Source: Manis javanica (taxonomy: Eukaryota; Chordata; Mammalia; Pholidota; Manidae). From it: a stretch of DNA of 64,000 nt. Location: assembly GCF_040802235.1 (NCBI RefSeq), contig NC_133158.1:84678501-84742500 (forward strand). Reading direction: 5' to 3'. Position numbers and translations under genes: made by a program. Below the pieces are notes generated by a model, which searched no databases, was not told the origin of the DNA, and saw only the letters and a program-made list of their open reading frames with translations. This document shows, in pieces, positions 1 to 12,567 of this stretch (its first letter is position 1; each line of letters starts with the position of its first letter).

Positions 1-2376
1 AGTGGTCAGATAAACAGACAAGAGGGCTAATTCACATCAGCAGCCTAAGGAAGCCCTAATTTTATGGGATTAGCTGATTAAGAGCAAATTAAGAAAGTAA
101 GTAACAAGAAAACCAGGAAAACATCTGATCAGAAAAAACCAAGGAAGGAGAAAATATTTTCTGATTATAAAAAGGGAACATCATTTATTAACTGAATAAA
201 ACCTATCATTAAAATATAACATTTTTAGAAGTATAAAATACTCCATGAAATATTACATTATAATTAATTTCATTTTATTTTGGTACACATTTAGATGTTC
301 ACATAGTCGATTTGATCAATACAATACTTAATAAAGAAAGCTGACTCAGCTGTCTTAGAGGATTAAGAGTAGTGCAGGATCAATAAATAAATTAATTTAG
401 TTTGATCAAATTCAAGGAAATATATTTTGTCTTAAAATAATTTAGCTATCAAAGTAATTAAATTATTTTCTGTGCAACACCTTCTAGGACATTTCCATTG
501 GGATTGGGGTCAACAACACTTTCTACTTGTAGTGGGAAATATTCATAAATTACTGGGTGGTAAAAGTATTAGACATATATTAATCAGAAATATATGGTCA
601 TACAACCTTTAAACACCTTTATTTTTGGATGGAGTCTTCCAATCACATATGTTGTAAACATTTTCTTTCCTCCTTCTCTAGTAAATTATCCTGTATGCAT
701 GTGCCTGAGGTTTGGGCAATGAAAATTCCATGTAACAGTTGACTGTAGAGAAAGTTAATACAAGATGCATTGGAGATTAAAAGTTACCAGTTTTGTGGGT
801 TGACCTGAGAGTTCAGAGGCAGAAGGAGGAAGTGCTCAATGTAGGAAAAAAGTGTACAATGACAACAGTAGTGGTAACAGCAATAACATCCCAACCAGAG
901 AGACCTTGATGTTTGAGACTTAATGTATTCTAGACCTCACTTAGTTCCTACACATTTTGCAAGTATTCGTCACATTCTTCTGAAAATTCTGCTTATGTGT
1001 AAGTTAGATAAATTGGCTGTCTCTTTAGTTTCAACCAAAGACTGATTTGTAAAAGGAGAAAATATTCTGAAGCATCGTATTTTACTGTGTTGTGATATAT
1101 TGTATCATATATGTTGTATGTGATTCTCAATATCAGATATATATTTTTACTGCTCTAGGTACCTCTTCCTTTACCTTACACACAATAATAATGGCCACTT
1201 TAGCTTGTGTTGTCACACCTTTTTAGAGAGCTTATTTTTTATGTTTATTTCTCAAGAAAGACTTACATTTGTTAGGTTAGTGGGCATGAGATTTGTTTGC
1301 CCTTGCACAATTTTAGTAACCAAAACTGAGGAGGTTATTGAGCCAAGAAGACATGAGAAAGCTCCTACAAGTGTGTCTTTTAGACACCCACAGAGAAACC
1401 TATAAAGCATTGTTTTCACTGGGCTTTCATCCACAAGGATGCAAGACAAAACATTTGTCTCCTCTCAGCACACAAAATGATAATCATGATTTTTGCAGAG
1501 TCATGCTAAAGCAGAACAAACTAGAATGGAATTAGATGATAGCCATTAATTATCAGGCAACCTGAAATAATGTAATGATTAATTGAAAATATTTTTCATA
1601 GGGAAGTGATTTGCCAGATACATTTTGAGGTAACCCTTGCATTTTCAAGAGTTTTCTCTCCTAATATCTATTATTATCTGTATAGAAATCTAATTCAGAA
1701 ACCCATTTACTGTATTAAATTTCTTAAAGAATTATTAAAATAATATTACAGAGCTAAGACGATTTTTAAATCCACATTAATTCTGAGATTGCAATATCCA
1801 CATTCCAAATATGTTCATCACTTGTTTCATATATACTGCAAGATCCTTAATTTAGAGAACAACTCTACACAGCAGCACAGACGGGAGTATAATGCTTCTC
1901 TTTTTTAACAAAATTAGTCTAAAAATTCTATATTATTTTATGTGCTTTTTTATAGAACTTTTATGTGTTTTATAGTATAATGTCATGTGGAAGATTTTTA
2001 ATTGTTCTTTGTGAATTAAAAAAATTATTATAACCAGTTTTAGAATACAAAAATATTATACTTAAAAAAGAGTGTGACCCATAATTGTCAAAGTCTTCCA
2101 ATAGGGATTTCAATATAGTCACCCAAGTTGCTAGGATTATACTCCCTCTTTGACTAATGCAACCATAGTGGGATTGTGAATTTAAAAAAGACTGAAATTA
2201 CAATATGGCATTGTTATACTTTCCCTTCTATCACAATAATTTCCATTAATTACACATTAATCAATAATGCATAAAAATATATATCAGTTATAAACTATGA
2301 CAAATTAAAAACCCTGTGATCTGAAAAAATAAAAATCTAGGGACGAGTATGCTTTAAGAGCATACAAGCCATCAGC
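1..2376. other. NSUN3 intron 5 sequence, no gene found
   Basis: AT-rich sequence with no convincing coding exon on either strand. It belongs to the intron downstream of NSUN3 exon 5, because the final NSUN3 coding exon (about 92 codons, by comparison with the 340-residue human protein) was looked for here and not found. Short ORFs around 1205-1535 overlap on both strands and show no domain, so I treat them as chance. No repeat family was recognised with confidence. Confidence 0.6.
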
Positions 2377-2391
2377 AAAGTCAAGTGCAAC
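2377..2391 (+). repeat. Left target-site duplication of L1-1
   Basis: AAAGTCAAGTGCAAC here matches AAAGTCAAGTGTAAC at 8089-8103 at 14 of 15 positions. The pair brackets the L1 at 2392-8088 exactly, with the right copy directly after its A-rich tail, as expected for target-primed reverse transcription. Confidence 0.75.
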
Positions 2392-2791
2392 ACCTGTGCC
2401 CAGCAGGTTGGGACCTTTCATGATTTGGTCCCAGCTCCCCAGCTGGCTACACAGCACCAAGGACCCCCTCTGTGATAGGCAGCCTACTGCACCTTTCTCC
2501 TGGCCAGCCTCACCTGGCTCATAAACCTGCAAACCCTACCCTGGCCATAGGCCAGCCATAGGGAAGATCTGTCTATAGCACCTACAAATGCAAAGCATAG
2601 AGGCATATACCTGTGTGCTCGGCCCACTGCTTCAGGCAGTGGAGAAAGGCAGAGCAGCTGGGAAGCAGGAAAGAGCTTATTCCTCCACTGAGGTACCAAT
2701 ATCACAACCCTGTAACTCCCAACATTGCTTCAGGGGCAGAGCAGCTCCAGAGCGTAGAGCTTCTGGGCACTAGAGAGTGCCATATACCAAT

Positions 2792-3633
2792 ATGAAATGC
2801 CAAAGGAACCTGGTTAAGAGTAAAATTAATATAACTCCTGAGAAAGATGACATGGACCTCATGATACTTCCTGAAAGGGAGTTCAAAATAAAAATCATTA
2901 ACATGCTGATGGAGGTATTGAAAGATATTCAAGAACTCAGAAATGAATTCTGGTTGGAGATCCAATCATTGAAGAGCACAATGGAGGGCATTAAAAGCAG
3001 ATTAGATACAGTGGAGGAGACAATAAAATAACAGAAACTAGAGAAGAGGAATTCAAAGACGCTGAGGCAGAAAGAGAAAAAAGGATTTCTAAGAATGAAA
3101 GAATATTGAGAGAACTGTGTGACCAAACCAAATGGAAAAATATTTGCATTATAGGGGTACCATAAGAAGAAGACAGAAAGAAAGGGATAGAAAGTGTCTT
3201 TGAGGAGGTAATTGGTGAGAACTTGCCCAATATAGGGAAGGAGTTAGTCTCGCAGGCCGTGGAGGTGCACAGATCTCCCAACACAGGGGAACCAAGGAAG
3301 ACAACACCAAGACATATAGTAATTAAAATGGCAAAGATTAATGATAAGGACAGACTATTAAAAGCAGCTAGAGAGAGAAATAAGATCACACACAAAGGAA
3401 AGCCCATCAGGCTAACATCAGACTTCTCAGCAGAAACCTTTCAGGCCAGAAGGGAGTGGCATGATGTATTTAATGAAATGAAGTAGAAAGGCCTGGAACC
3501 AAGATTACTTTATCCCACAAGATTATCATTTACATTTGAAAGAGGGATTAAACAATTTCTAGATAAACAAAAGCTGAGAAAATTTACCTCTCACAAACCA
3601 TCTCTACAGTCTATTTTGGAGGGACTGCTATAG
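2792..3633 (+). pseudogene. L1-1 ORF1 (RNA-binding chaperone protein), broken
   Basis: ORF1p forms trimers that coat L1 RNA. The reading begins at ATG with MKCQRNL and continues through a coiled-coil-like stretch rich in E, K, I and L, followed by the RRM and C-terminal regions (PNIGKELVSQAVEVHRSPNT, then a basic segment). An in-frame stop lies at about 3029-3031, and a change of frame is needed to reach the terminal TAG at 3631-3633. The product cannot be full length. Confidence 0.85.
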
Positions 3634-3922
3634 ATGGAAGTGTTCCTAAGGTTTAAGAGCAGTCACCAGAGGTAATAAAACCACAGTAAAGAAAGTAGAA
3701 CAGCTAATTACTAATCAAATGCAAAATTAATTTAACTATCTCCAAAGTCAATCAAGGGATAGAAAAAGTACAGAATATGATACCTAATACATAAAGAATG
3801 GAGGAGGAAGAAAAAGGAAGAGAAAAAGAAAAGAACACTCAGATTGTGTTTGTAATAGCATATATTAAGTGAATTAAGTAGTTAATCTTGAACCTTTGGT
3901 AACCACGACTCTGAAGTCTGCA

Positions 3923-6900
3923 ATGGCAATAAGTACATACATATCAATAATCACCCTAAATGTAAACGGACTGAATGCACCAATCAAAAGAAACAGAGTC
4001 ACTGAATTGATAAAAAAAAAGACCCATCTATATGCTGTTTACAAGAGACTCACTTTAAACCCAAAGACATACACAGACTAAAAGTGAAAGGATGGAAAAA
4101 GATATTTCATGCAACTAACAGACAGAAAAAAGCAGGAGTTGCAGTACTTGTATCAGACAAAATAGACTTCAAAACAAAGTAAGTCACAAGACATAAAGAA
4201 GGACATTACATAATGACAAAGGGGTCAATCCAACAAGAAGATATAACCATTATAAATATCTATGCTCCCAACACAGAGGCACCTACATATGTGGAAAAAA
4301 TACTAACTGAATTAAAAGGGAAAATAGAATGCAATGCATTCATTCTAGGCGACTTCAACACTCCACTCACTCTGAAGGACAGATCAACCAGACAGAAAAC
4401 AAGTAAGGACACACAGGCACTGAACAACACATTAGAAAAGATAGACCTAACAGACATCTACAGAACTCTACACCCAAAAGCAGCAGAATACACATTCTTC
4501 TCAAGTGCACATGGGACATTTTCAAGAATAGATCATATACTAGGCCACAAAAACAGCCTCAGTAAATTAAAAAAGGTTGAAATTGTACCAACCAGTTTCT
4601 CAGACCACAAAGGTATGAAACGAGAAATAAATTATGCAAAGAAAATGAAAAATCCCATAAACACATGGAGGCTTCACAACATGCTCCTACATAACCAATG
4701 CATCAATGACAAAATAGAAACAGAGATCAAGCAATATATGGAGACAAATGACAACAATAATTCAACACCACAAAATCTGTGGGACGCAGCATAGGCGGTG
4801 CTAAGAGGGAAATATACTGCAATAGAGGCCTACCTCAGGAAAGAAGAACAATCCCATATAAGCAGTCTAAATTCACAATTAATGAAACTAGGAAGAGAAT
4901 AACAAATAAGGCCCAAAGTCAGTAGAAGATTACAGCAGAAATAAATAAAATCAAGAAGAATGAAACAACAGAAAGAATCAAGGAAAGCAAGAGCTGGTTC
5001 TTTGAGAAAATAAACAAAGTAGATAAACCCCTAGCCAGACTTATCAAGAAAAAAATAGAGTCTACACACAACAACAGAATTAAAAATGAGAAAGGAAAAA
5101 GCACTACAGACACCACAGAAATACAAAGAATTATTAGAGAATACTATGAAAAATTATATGCTAACAAACTGGATAACCTAGAAGAAATGGACAACTTTCT
5201 AGAAAAATACAATCTTCCAAGGCTGATGCAGAAAGAAACAGAAAATCTGAATGGACCAATTACCAGCAACTAAATTGAACTGGTAATCAAAAAACTACCG
5301 AAGAACAGAATGCCTGGCCCAGATGGCTTCACCACTGAATTTTATCAAACATCTAGTGAAGATCTAATACCCATTCTTCTAAAAGTTTTCCAAAAAACAG
5401 AAGAGGAGGGAATAGTTCCAAATTCATTCTATGAGGCCAGCATCATTCTAATACCAAAACCAGGCAAAGACACCACAAAAAAAGAAAATTACAGAATTGC
5501 ATCTATGATGAACATAGATGCAAAAATACTCAACAAAATATTAGCAAACCAAATTCAAAAATGCATCAAAAAGATCATCATGATCAAGTAGGATTTATTC
5601 CAGGGATGTAAGGATGGTAAAACATTTGAAAATCCATCAACATCATCCACCACATCAACAAAAAGAAGGACAAAAAACACATGATCATCTCCATAGATGC
5701 TGAAAAAGCATTTGACAAAATTCAATGTCCATTCTTGAAAAAACTCTCAACAAAATGGGTATAGAGGGCAAGTACCTCAACATAACAAAGGTCATATATG
5801 AGAAACCCACAGCTAACAGTATACTTGACAGCGAGAAGCTGAAAGCTATTCATTTAAGATCGGGAACAAGACAAGGATGCCTGCCTACTCTCCCCACTTT
5901 TATTCAACATAGTCCTGGAGATTCATGCCTTGGAAATCAGACAACACAGAAGTAAAAGGCATCCAGATTGGCAAGGAAGAAGTTAAACTGTCCCTGTTTG
6001 CAGATGATATGATATTGGATATAAAAACCCCTAAAGAATCTACTCCAAAAGTACTAGATCTAATATCTGAATTCAGCAGAGTTACAGGATACAAAATTAA
6101 TACACAGAATCTGTGGCATTCCTATACACTAACAATGAACTAGCAGAGAGAGAAATCAGGAAAACAATTCCATTCACAATTGCATCAAAAAGAATAACAT
6201 ACCTAAGTATAAACCTAAGCAAGGAAGTCAAAGACCTATACTCTGAAAACTACAAGACACTCATGAGAGAAATTAAAGAAGATATGAATAAATGGAAACA
6301 CATCCCGTGCTCATGGATAGGAAGCATGAATATTGTCAAAATGGTCATCCTGCCTAAAGCAATCTATAGATTCAATGCAATTCCTATCAAAATATCAACA
6401 GCATTCTTCAATTAACTAGAGAAAAATCACTCTAAAATTCATATGGAACCAGAAAAGACCTTGAATAGCCAAAGCAATTCTGAGAAGGAATAGAGCAGGG
6501 GGAATTATGCTCCCCAACTTCAAGCTCTACTACAAAGCCACAGTAATCAAGACAATTTGTTACTGGCACAAGAACAGATCCATAGCTCAATGGAACAGAC
6601 TAGAGAGCCCTGATATAATTCCAACCATATATGGTCAAGTAATACATGTTAAAGGAGCTATGGACATACAATGGAGAAATGACAGTCTCTTCAACAGCTG
6701 CTGTGGGCAAAACTGGACAGCTACATGCAAGAGAATGAAACTGGATTAATGTTTAACCCCATACACAAAAGTAAACTCAAAATGGATTAAAGACTTGAAT
6801 GTGAGTTGTGAAACCATAAAACTCTTAGAAGACAACATAGGCAAACATCTCCTGAATATAAGCATGAGCAACTTCTTCCTGAACGCATCTCCTCAAGTAA

Positions 6901-7721
6901 GGGAAACAAAAGCAAAAATGAACTCATGGGACTACATCAAACCAAAACTTTCTGTACGGCAAAGGATACCATCAACAGAACAAAAAGGCATCCTACAGTA
7001 TAGGAGAATATATTTGTAAATGAAATATCTGACAAGGGGTTAACATCCAAAATATACAAAGAACTTACATGCCTCAACACCCAAAAAGCAAATAACCTGA
7101 GTAAAAAATGGGCAGAGGATATGAAGAGATAGTTCTCCAAAGAAGAAATTCAGATGGCCAACAGACACATGAAAAGATGCTCCTCATCACTAATAAGGAA
7201 AATGCAAAATAAAACCACAATGAGATATCACCTCACAACAGTAAGGATGGCCAGCACTGAAAAGACAAAGAACAACACACGCTGGGGAGGATGTGGAGAA
7301 AGAGGAACCCTCCTATACTACTGGTGGGAATGTAAGCTAGTTCAACCTTTGTGGAAAGCAATATGGAGGTTCCTCAAAAAACTAAACATAGAAATACCAT
7401 TTGATCTGGGAATCCCACTCCTTGGAATTTACCCAAGAAATACAACTTCTCAGATTCAAAAAGACATATGCACACCTATATTTTATCACAGAACTTTATA
7501 CAATAGCCAAGATATGGAAGCAACCTAAGTGTCCATCTGTAGATGAATGGATAAAGAAGAGGTGGTACATATACACAATGGAATACTATTCAGCCATAAG
7601 AAAGAAACAAATCCTACCATTTGCAACAACATGGATGGAGCTGGAGGACATTATGCTCAGTGAAATAAGCCAGGTGGAGAAAGACAAATGCCAAATGATT
7701 TCCCTCATTTGTGGAGTATAA
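3923..7721 (+). pseudogene. L1-1 ORF2 (endonuclease/reverse transcriptase), broken
   Basis: Remnant of the roughly 1275-residue L1 ORF2 protein. The likely start is the ATG of MAISTY at 3923, followed by the endonuclease hallmark TLNVNGLNAP. The longest open block (4213-4794) carries endonuclease motifs (NIYAPN, GDFNTPL, SDHKG). The RT palm motif FADDM is readable near 6000. The C-terminal part ends MISLICGV followed by TAA at 7719-7721. Many stops and frameshifts split it into at least ten pieces. Confidence 0.9.
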
Positions 7722-8088
7722 CAATGAAGCAAAACTGAAGGTACAAAACAGCAGCAGACTCAGAGACTCCAAGAATGAACTAGTGGTTACCAAAGGGGAG
7801 GGGTGTGGTTGGTCAGGTGGGTAGAGAGGGAGAAGGGGATTGTTTAGTACACAAGGTGTGAGGGATTGTGGGGAGAACAGTGTAGCACAGAGAAGGCACC
7901 TAGTGAATCTGTGGTATCTTGCTGCACTGATGGACAGTGACTGCATTGGGGTATGGGTGGAGACTTGATAATATGGGTAAATGTAGTAACCACATTGTTT
8001 TTTCATGTGAAACCTTCATAAGAATGTATATCAATCATACCTTAATAAAAAATTAAAAAATTAAAAAATAAATGTAAGTAAATTTTAA

Positions 8089-8103
8089 AAAGTCAAGTGT
8101 AAC
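8089..8103 (+). repeat. Right target-site duplication of L1-1
   Basis: Partner of 2377-2391, 14 of 15 bases identical, directly after the A-rich tail of L1-1. Confidence 0.75.
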
Positions 8104-9664
8104 AGAAAGTGTAGACTGTTCCAGCCTTTTTGAGGCGAGAACACTTCATGTATCTACTAAAATATTTGATCCTCAATCCTACTTCTTGACATTTAACCAA
8201 GAAAAATGTTAGCATGCTGTCTTGCCAGAGGTTCCAGTCCCAGGAAAGTTCACTCTGGGTTCTCTGAGACTGTATCACAACAATGGAGCATCTGGGGTAT
8301 AAGAGTTTATAACAAGCTTTACTCTCATGGTGGCAGGTCAGATACTAGAATCCCATTCACCTCCAGGGCAGTCTGCATGCAGCAAGCCAGTCTCTGCCTC
8401 TGGGCCTCTCCACCCCCCACAGCCATCTCAGTCTCTGTCCTTGGAGCTGCCACCACACCTGCCTCTGCTCTTCTGCAGCTGTGCAGCTATGCAGCAGCCC
8501 AGAGTACTGGGCAGAGCTCTTTTATATAGGGTCCATAACAACTTATTGCTCACACGTGTGTAGTGAGCAAGCCAACCAGGGCCAGGTGAGAATCCTGGCC
8601 ATAGGAACCTTCACCATATCCACAGGAGGAAAAGCAGTAGATGGAATAAAAATCACAGAAAGCTTGGTACAGGAAGAAAAAGAAATGAAAGGAGGATTTT
8701 TTCATGAGAGAGAGTAGAAAACTAATATTCTCAGGAAGCCTGGTTGCTTACCACAGCTTAAAAAAATATCAGAGGTCACAATACTAGTAAGCCCTCATAA
8801 GATTCAGTGTTTGTTATAAGGTGTAAAGTAACAATAGCAAGGTCCATAGTAGCAAGAGTAATTAACTAAGAAGCCAATCAAGGAAGTTTAGGTGAGAAAG
8901 AAGTCTTAGAGCAGGACCCTTACAACATGCCAAACCTAACAACCTAACAGCCCATGAGGTAGAACAGAAAGCTGGCACAAAATCCTGAAAATATCTGAGG
9001 GTTATATTATACAAAAGGCTGACATTGGAAGGAAACAAACAAACAGTCTAACTGCCAGATGAGAAATGTTTAGAAGAACCCTCTGGTAAGTACTACCTAG
9101 AATCACCATGATGAGCTGATACATAAAATGGCATAAGACTACATATTAGTATTCATTGCAATATTTAGGGAATTGTATATATATATATTGCTGTGTATCA
9201 ATCAGAAGCAAAGCACGTTGTCAGCAGTGCATATAAACTGTCACTAATTCTCATTCCACATGTAAGAAGTAATTATTGATAAGGCATCATCAAAAAATAC
9301 TTTAAGTATCCCAGATAATTTTTGTTCACTATTAAAGAACATGATTCACTTGGGAGTAGGGTACAAGTAGAAATCTCTTTTGAATGTCCTCAAATGCCTC
9401 AGTTCTGAAAGAAATCAAGTATATCTTGATGATCACATCCTTCTGGAATATTCTTAGAAGCGAGATAAAAAGTGCTAACAATGAACAACTTCGTAGGAGG
9501 CTGAGTTACCCATAACACTGTGTCCATTACTGAAAAAAAATGCATCCTAGTCCAAGGATACTTACAGGAGGGCTGCTCAGGATCTGGTGAAAGAATGTGA
9601 TGATGAGGCTTGAAATAGTCTTGATACAAAACCTTTAATTTACAGTCAAAGCATGTCACCCTTT
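8104..9664. other. Intronic spacer, possible LTR-like fragment at about 8270-8640
   Basis: No gene recognised. The stretch 8270-8640 is GC-richer than its surroundings and contains a TATA-like element (TTTTATATAGG near 8519), a composition seen in old LTRs, but I cannot name a family or see both termini. A minus-strand ORF at 9399-9659 (86 codons) shows no known motif and is probably chance. Confidence 0.3.
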
Positions 9665-9680
9665 AAAAGGCCACACACAG
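9665..9680 (+). repeat. Left target-site duplication of the L1-2/L1-3 composite
   Basis: AAAAGGCCACACACAG, preceded by TT (an ideal L1 endonuclease TT/AAAA site). It matches AAAACACCACACACAG at 17821-17836 at 14 of 16 positions. The pair encloses both L1-2 and L1-3, not just one of them. Confidence 0.7.
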
Positions 9681-9773
9681 TGGCATGGAGCCAAGATGAA
9701 GGCATCAGTCGATCGGGAAAATCTCCTCCCAGAACAATATATATTTTTGAAAACAAAACAAATACAACTATTC

Positions 9774-9998
9774 CTAAAAGAGAGACCAGAAGACACAGGA
9801 CAACATCCAGGCTACATCTACACCTGCGAGAAGCCAGCGCCTCGCGAAGGGGGTAAGATACAAGCTGAGGCCTAGTGGGACCCAAGCACCCCTCACCCCA
9901 GCTCCCGGTGGGAGGAGAGGAGTTGAGCAGGGAGGGAGAGGGAGCCCAGGACTGCTAAATACCCAGACATAGTGATCCGCACCGGAGTGCAGACACAC
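9774..9998 (-). CDS. Antisense ORF in L1-2 5' UTR (ORF0-like), 74 codons
   Basis: Open frame on the strand opposite L1-2, inside its 5' UTR. Its last 43 codons align without gaps to the C-termini of the antisense ORFs in L1-3 (11860-12294) and L1-B (60352-61584), all ending LSCVxWSLF and TAG at the same distance from the L1 5' end. Product unknown; rich in L, P and G. Evidence of translation is absent, and shared DNA descent alone could explain the similarity. Confidence 0.35.
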   Translation of the reverse strand: MCLHSGADHYVWVFSSPGLPLPPCSTPLLPPGAGVRGAWVPLGLSLYLTPFARRWLLAGVDVAWMLSCVFWSLF

Positions 9999-10499
9999 AG
10001 TGCGTGGTGTGTTGGGTACTAGGGAAATGGAACAGTAAAACCTTCAAGTGGGTCCCTATAGCCGGCACCCTTGGGACAAAGAAAAGCAAGTGCCCTTTGA
10101 AAATCTTAAAGAGACAGGGACCTCACAGCTGGATGGAAGTGACCCGAGACACTTAGCCCAGCAGCAGGGAATCCCGGGGAACTCCAGGTGCCCTAACTCC
10201 CTGGGTGGCAGTGCAGCTCAGAGGCCCCTCACAGTGACAAACAGCCTCCCGCTCATTTCCCCTCTGACGCGGCTCCGCCATATTGGAACAGCAGCCTGAG
10301 GCTGGCCACACTCACAGCAACCACGGAGCTTAACTCTACAGCAGCCGGGCAAGAATCAGAGACCCTGTCTGTGTGCAGCTGCCCAGCACAAGCCACTAGG
10401 GATCGCTGTTCTCCCAGGAAAGGAAGGCCACAAACCAGCAAGAAGGGACATTCTCCCAGACGACACATGTGCCAGCTCCCCACAACTACCTCTATCGCA

Positions 10500-11351
10500 A
10501 TGAAAAGGCAGAAGAATTTTATACAAACCAGACTAACCCAGACATCCTCCCCTGAGAAGGAATCTGGGGAGATAGGCCTAATCAATCTCCCTGAAAGAGA
10601 ATTCAAAATAAAGGTCATAACCATGCTTATGGATCTTCAGAGAAATATACAAGAGCTAAGGGATGAAGTCCGGAGGGAGATTACAGAAATGAAACAATCT
10701 CTGGAAGGACGTAAGAGCGGACTGGATGAGGTGCAAGGGGCTGTTAATGGAATGGAAACCAGAGAACAGGAACACAGAGAAGCTGACATAGAGAGAGATA
10801 AAAGGATCTCCAGTAATGAAACAATATTAAGAGAACTGTGACCAATCCAAAAGGAACAATATCCGCATTATAGGGGTACCAGAAGAAGAAGAGAGAGAAA
10901 AGGGGATAGAAAGTGTCTTTGAAGAAATAATTGCTGAAAACGTCCCCAAACTGGGGGAGGAAATAATCGAACAGACCATGGAAATACACAGAACTCCCAA
11001 AAGAAGGGACCCAAGGAGGGCAACACTAAGACACATAGTAATTAAAATGGCAAAGATCAAGGACAAAGACAGAGTTTTTAAGGAAGCTGGAGAGAGGAAA
11101 AAGGTCACATAAAAAGGAAAACCCATGGGCTATCATTAGACTTCTCAACAGAAACCTTATAGGCCAGAAGAGAATGGCAAGATATATATAATGCAATGAA
11201 ACAGAAGGGCTTTGAACCAAGAATGCTGTATCCAGCATGATTATCATTTAAATATGAAGGAGGGCTTAAACAATTCTCAGACAAGCAAAAGTTGAGGGAA
11301 TTTGTCTCCCACAAATCACCTTTACAGGGTATTTTAGATGGACTGCTGTAG
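10500..11351 (+). pseudogene. L1-2 ORF1, broken
   Basis: Starts at ATG (MKRQKNF) at 10500. A long open stretch runs to 10841 (coiled-coil region: repeated E/K/L heptads with QRNIQELRDEV), then a frameshift. The RNA-binding half is readable in another frame up to TAG at 11349-11351. Differs from the MKCQRNL-type ORF1 of L1-1 and L1-A. Confidence 0.85.
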
Positions 11352-11859
11352 ATGGGAGAACTCCTAAGACTAAATAGATGTCACCAGAGAAAATAAAAAC
11401 ACAGGAAAGAAAGCAGACCAACCAAATACTAACTAAAGGCAAAAAATAAAATCAACTACACACAAAAGCAGTTAAAGGAAACACAAAAGGGCACAGAATA
11501 AAACAACCAACATATAAGTATGGAGGAGGAGGAATAAGAAGGGAGAGAAATACAGAATTACGAGACAGTGTTTATAATAGCTCAATAAGTGAGTTGAAGT
11601 AGACAGTAAGATAGTAAAGAAGCTAATCTTGAACCTTTGGTAACCACAAATCTAAAGCCTGCAACGGCAATAAGTACAAATCTTTCAATAATCACCCTGA
11701 ATGTAAATGGACTGAATGCACAAATCAAAAGATACAGAGTAATAGTATAGATAAAAAAGCAAGACCCAGGCAGAGCCAAGATGGCGGCGTGAGTAGGACA
11801 GTAGGAATCTCCTCCCAAAAACATATATGTTATTGAATATACAACAAATACAACTAATC

Positions 11860-12294
11860 CTAAAAGAGAGACCAGAAGACACAGGACAACAGAAAGACTA
11901 CATTCACACGTGTGAGAGCACAGCGCCTGGTGAAAGGGGTAAGACACAAGCCCTGGCCCGGGAGGACCCGAGCGCCCCTCACCCCAGCTCCCGGTGGGAG
12001 GAGAGGAGTCAGAGCAGGGAGGGAGAAGGAGCCCAGGACTGCTAAACACCTACTGCTAGCCATCCGCACCAGAGCGCAGACACAGTGCATGTGTGGAGGG
12101 CTGGAAACTAGGGAAACAGGGTAGCAAGACCTCTGAGCGGGTCCCGAAGCTGATGCCCCTGTAACGAAGAAAAGCGAGTGCTTTTTGAAAGTCTTAAAGG
12201 GACAGAGACGCAACAGCTGGACGGAAACAACCCAGGTCACAGCCCAGCAGCTGGACATTCCAGGGAAACCCGGGTGCACTAACCCCCTGGGCAA
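11860..12294 (-). CDS. Antisense ORF in L1-3 5' UTR (ORF0-like), 144 codons
   Basis: Opposite-strand ORF wholly within the 5' UTR of L1-3. The segment LCPFKTFKKHS matches the repeated module CPFKASKKHS of the L1-B antisense ORF, and the C-terminal 43 codons match those of L1-B and L1-2 with a shared TAG. The predicted product has a basic middle and a hydrophobic end (FLLSCVFWSLF). No known domain. Whether it is translated cannot be told from sequence. Confidence 0.4.
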   Translation of the reverse strand: MPRGLVHPGFPGMSSCWAVTWVVSVQLLRLCPFKTFKKHSLFFVTGASASGPAQRSCYPVSLVSSPPHMHCVCALVRMASSRCLAVLGSFSLPALTPLLPPGAGVRGARVLPGQGLCLTPFTRRCALTRVNVVFLLSCVFWSLF

Positions 12295-12567
12295 CAGCTC
12301 TGAGACCCCTCATGGAGGTAAACAGCCAAACAGCCCCCCCATCCATTACCCCTCCGGGGCACAGCCATATCAGAGAAGCAGACTGAGACTGGCCACACTC
12401 TCAGCAAGGGAGCTTCCTCCATATCCGCTGGGCAAGACACAAAGACCAAGTCTACATGGAATTGCCCAACAGAAGCCACTAGGGGTCGCAGTTGTCCCAG
12501 TAAAGAAAGGCCAGTAGCAAGTGGAAAGTTTAGCTCTCCCAGCTGACAGTCAATAGCACATATCAAC

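Larger units (their letters stand above)
2392..8088 (+). mobile_element. L1-1: old, near-complete LINE-1
   Basis: Non-LTR retrotransposon in antisense orientation to NSUN3. In order: a 5' UTR (2392-2791), broken ORF1 (2792-3633), an intergenic spacer, broken ORF2 (3923-7721), and a 3' UTR ending in an A-rich tail at about 8045-8088. The 3' UTR differs from those of the other L1s in the window (it lacks the long G-rich segment before the tail), which suggests an older subfamily. The duplication differs at one base and both ORFs contain several stops and frameshifts, consistent with age. The 5' UTR and ORF1 resemble those of L1-A (47025-52963), not those of L1-2, L1-3 or L1-B. Confidence 0.9.
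9681..11768 (+). mobile_element. L1-2: 5' part of a LINE-1, interrupted in ORF2
   Basis: Begins with a sequence matching the start of L1-3 (GAGCCAAGATG...), has a full 5' UTR (to 10499), an ORF1 remnant (10500-11351), and the first ORF2 codons (MAISTY-equivalent near 11668). It stops abruptly at 11768 in the endonuclease domain, where the 5' end of L1-3 begins. No continuation of its ORF2 is found after L1-3, yet the only flanking duplication lies outside both elements. See the finding on the chimera. Confidence 0.85.

Noticed and set aside
8270..8560. Possible active promoter from the TATA-like TTTTATATAGG
   Set aside because: No associated ORF, no recognisable LTR termini and no downstream gene in the right orientation; kept only as a weak LTR-like note.
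9399..9659. 86-codon minus-strand ORF just upstream of L1-2, considered as the missing last NSUN3 exon
   Set aside because: The translation does not match the expected NSUN3 C-terminal region (no SAIKALRPGG, no YSTCTLS motif) and no splice acceptor in the right phase is present.
11582..12049. 155-codon minus-strand ORF across the L1-2/L1-3 junction
   Set aside because: It begins antisense to the L1-3 5' UTR and runs into antisense L1-2 ORF2 in a frame different from the shared ORF0-like frame. A product of the junction, not conserved.
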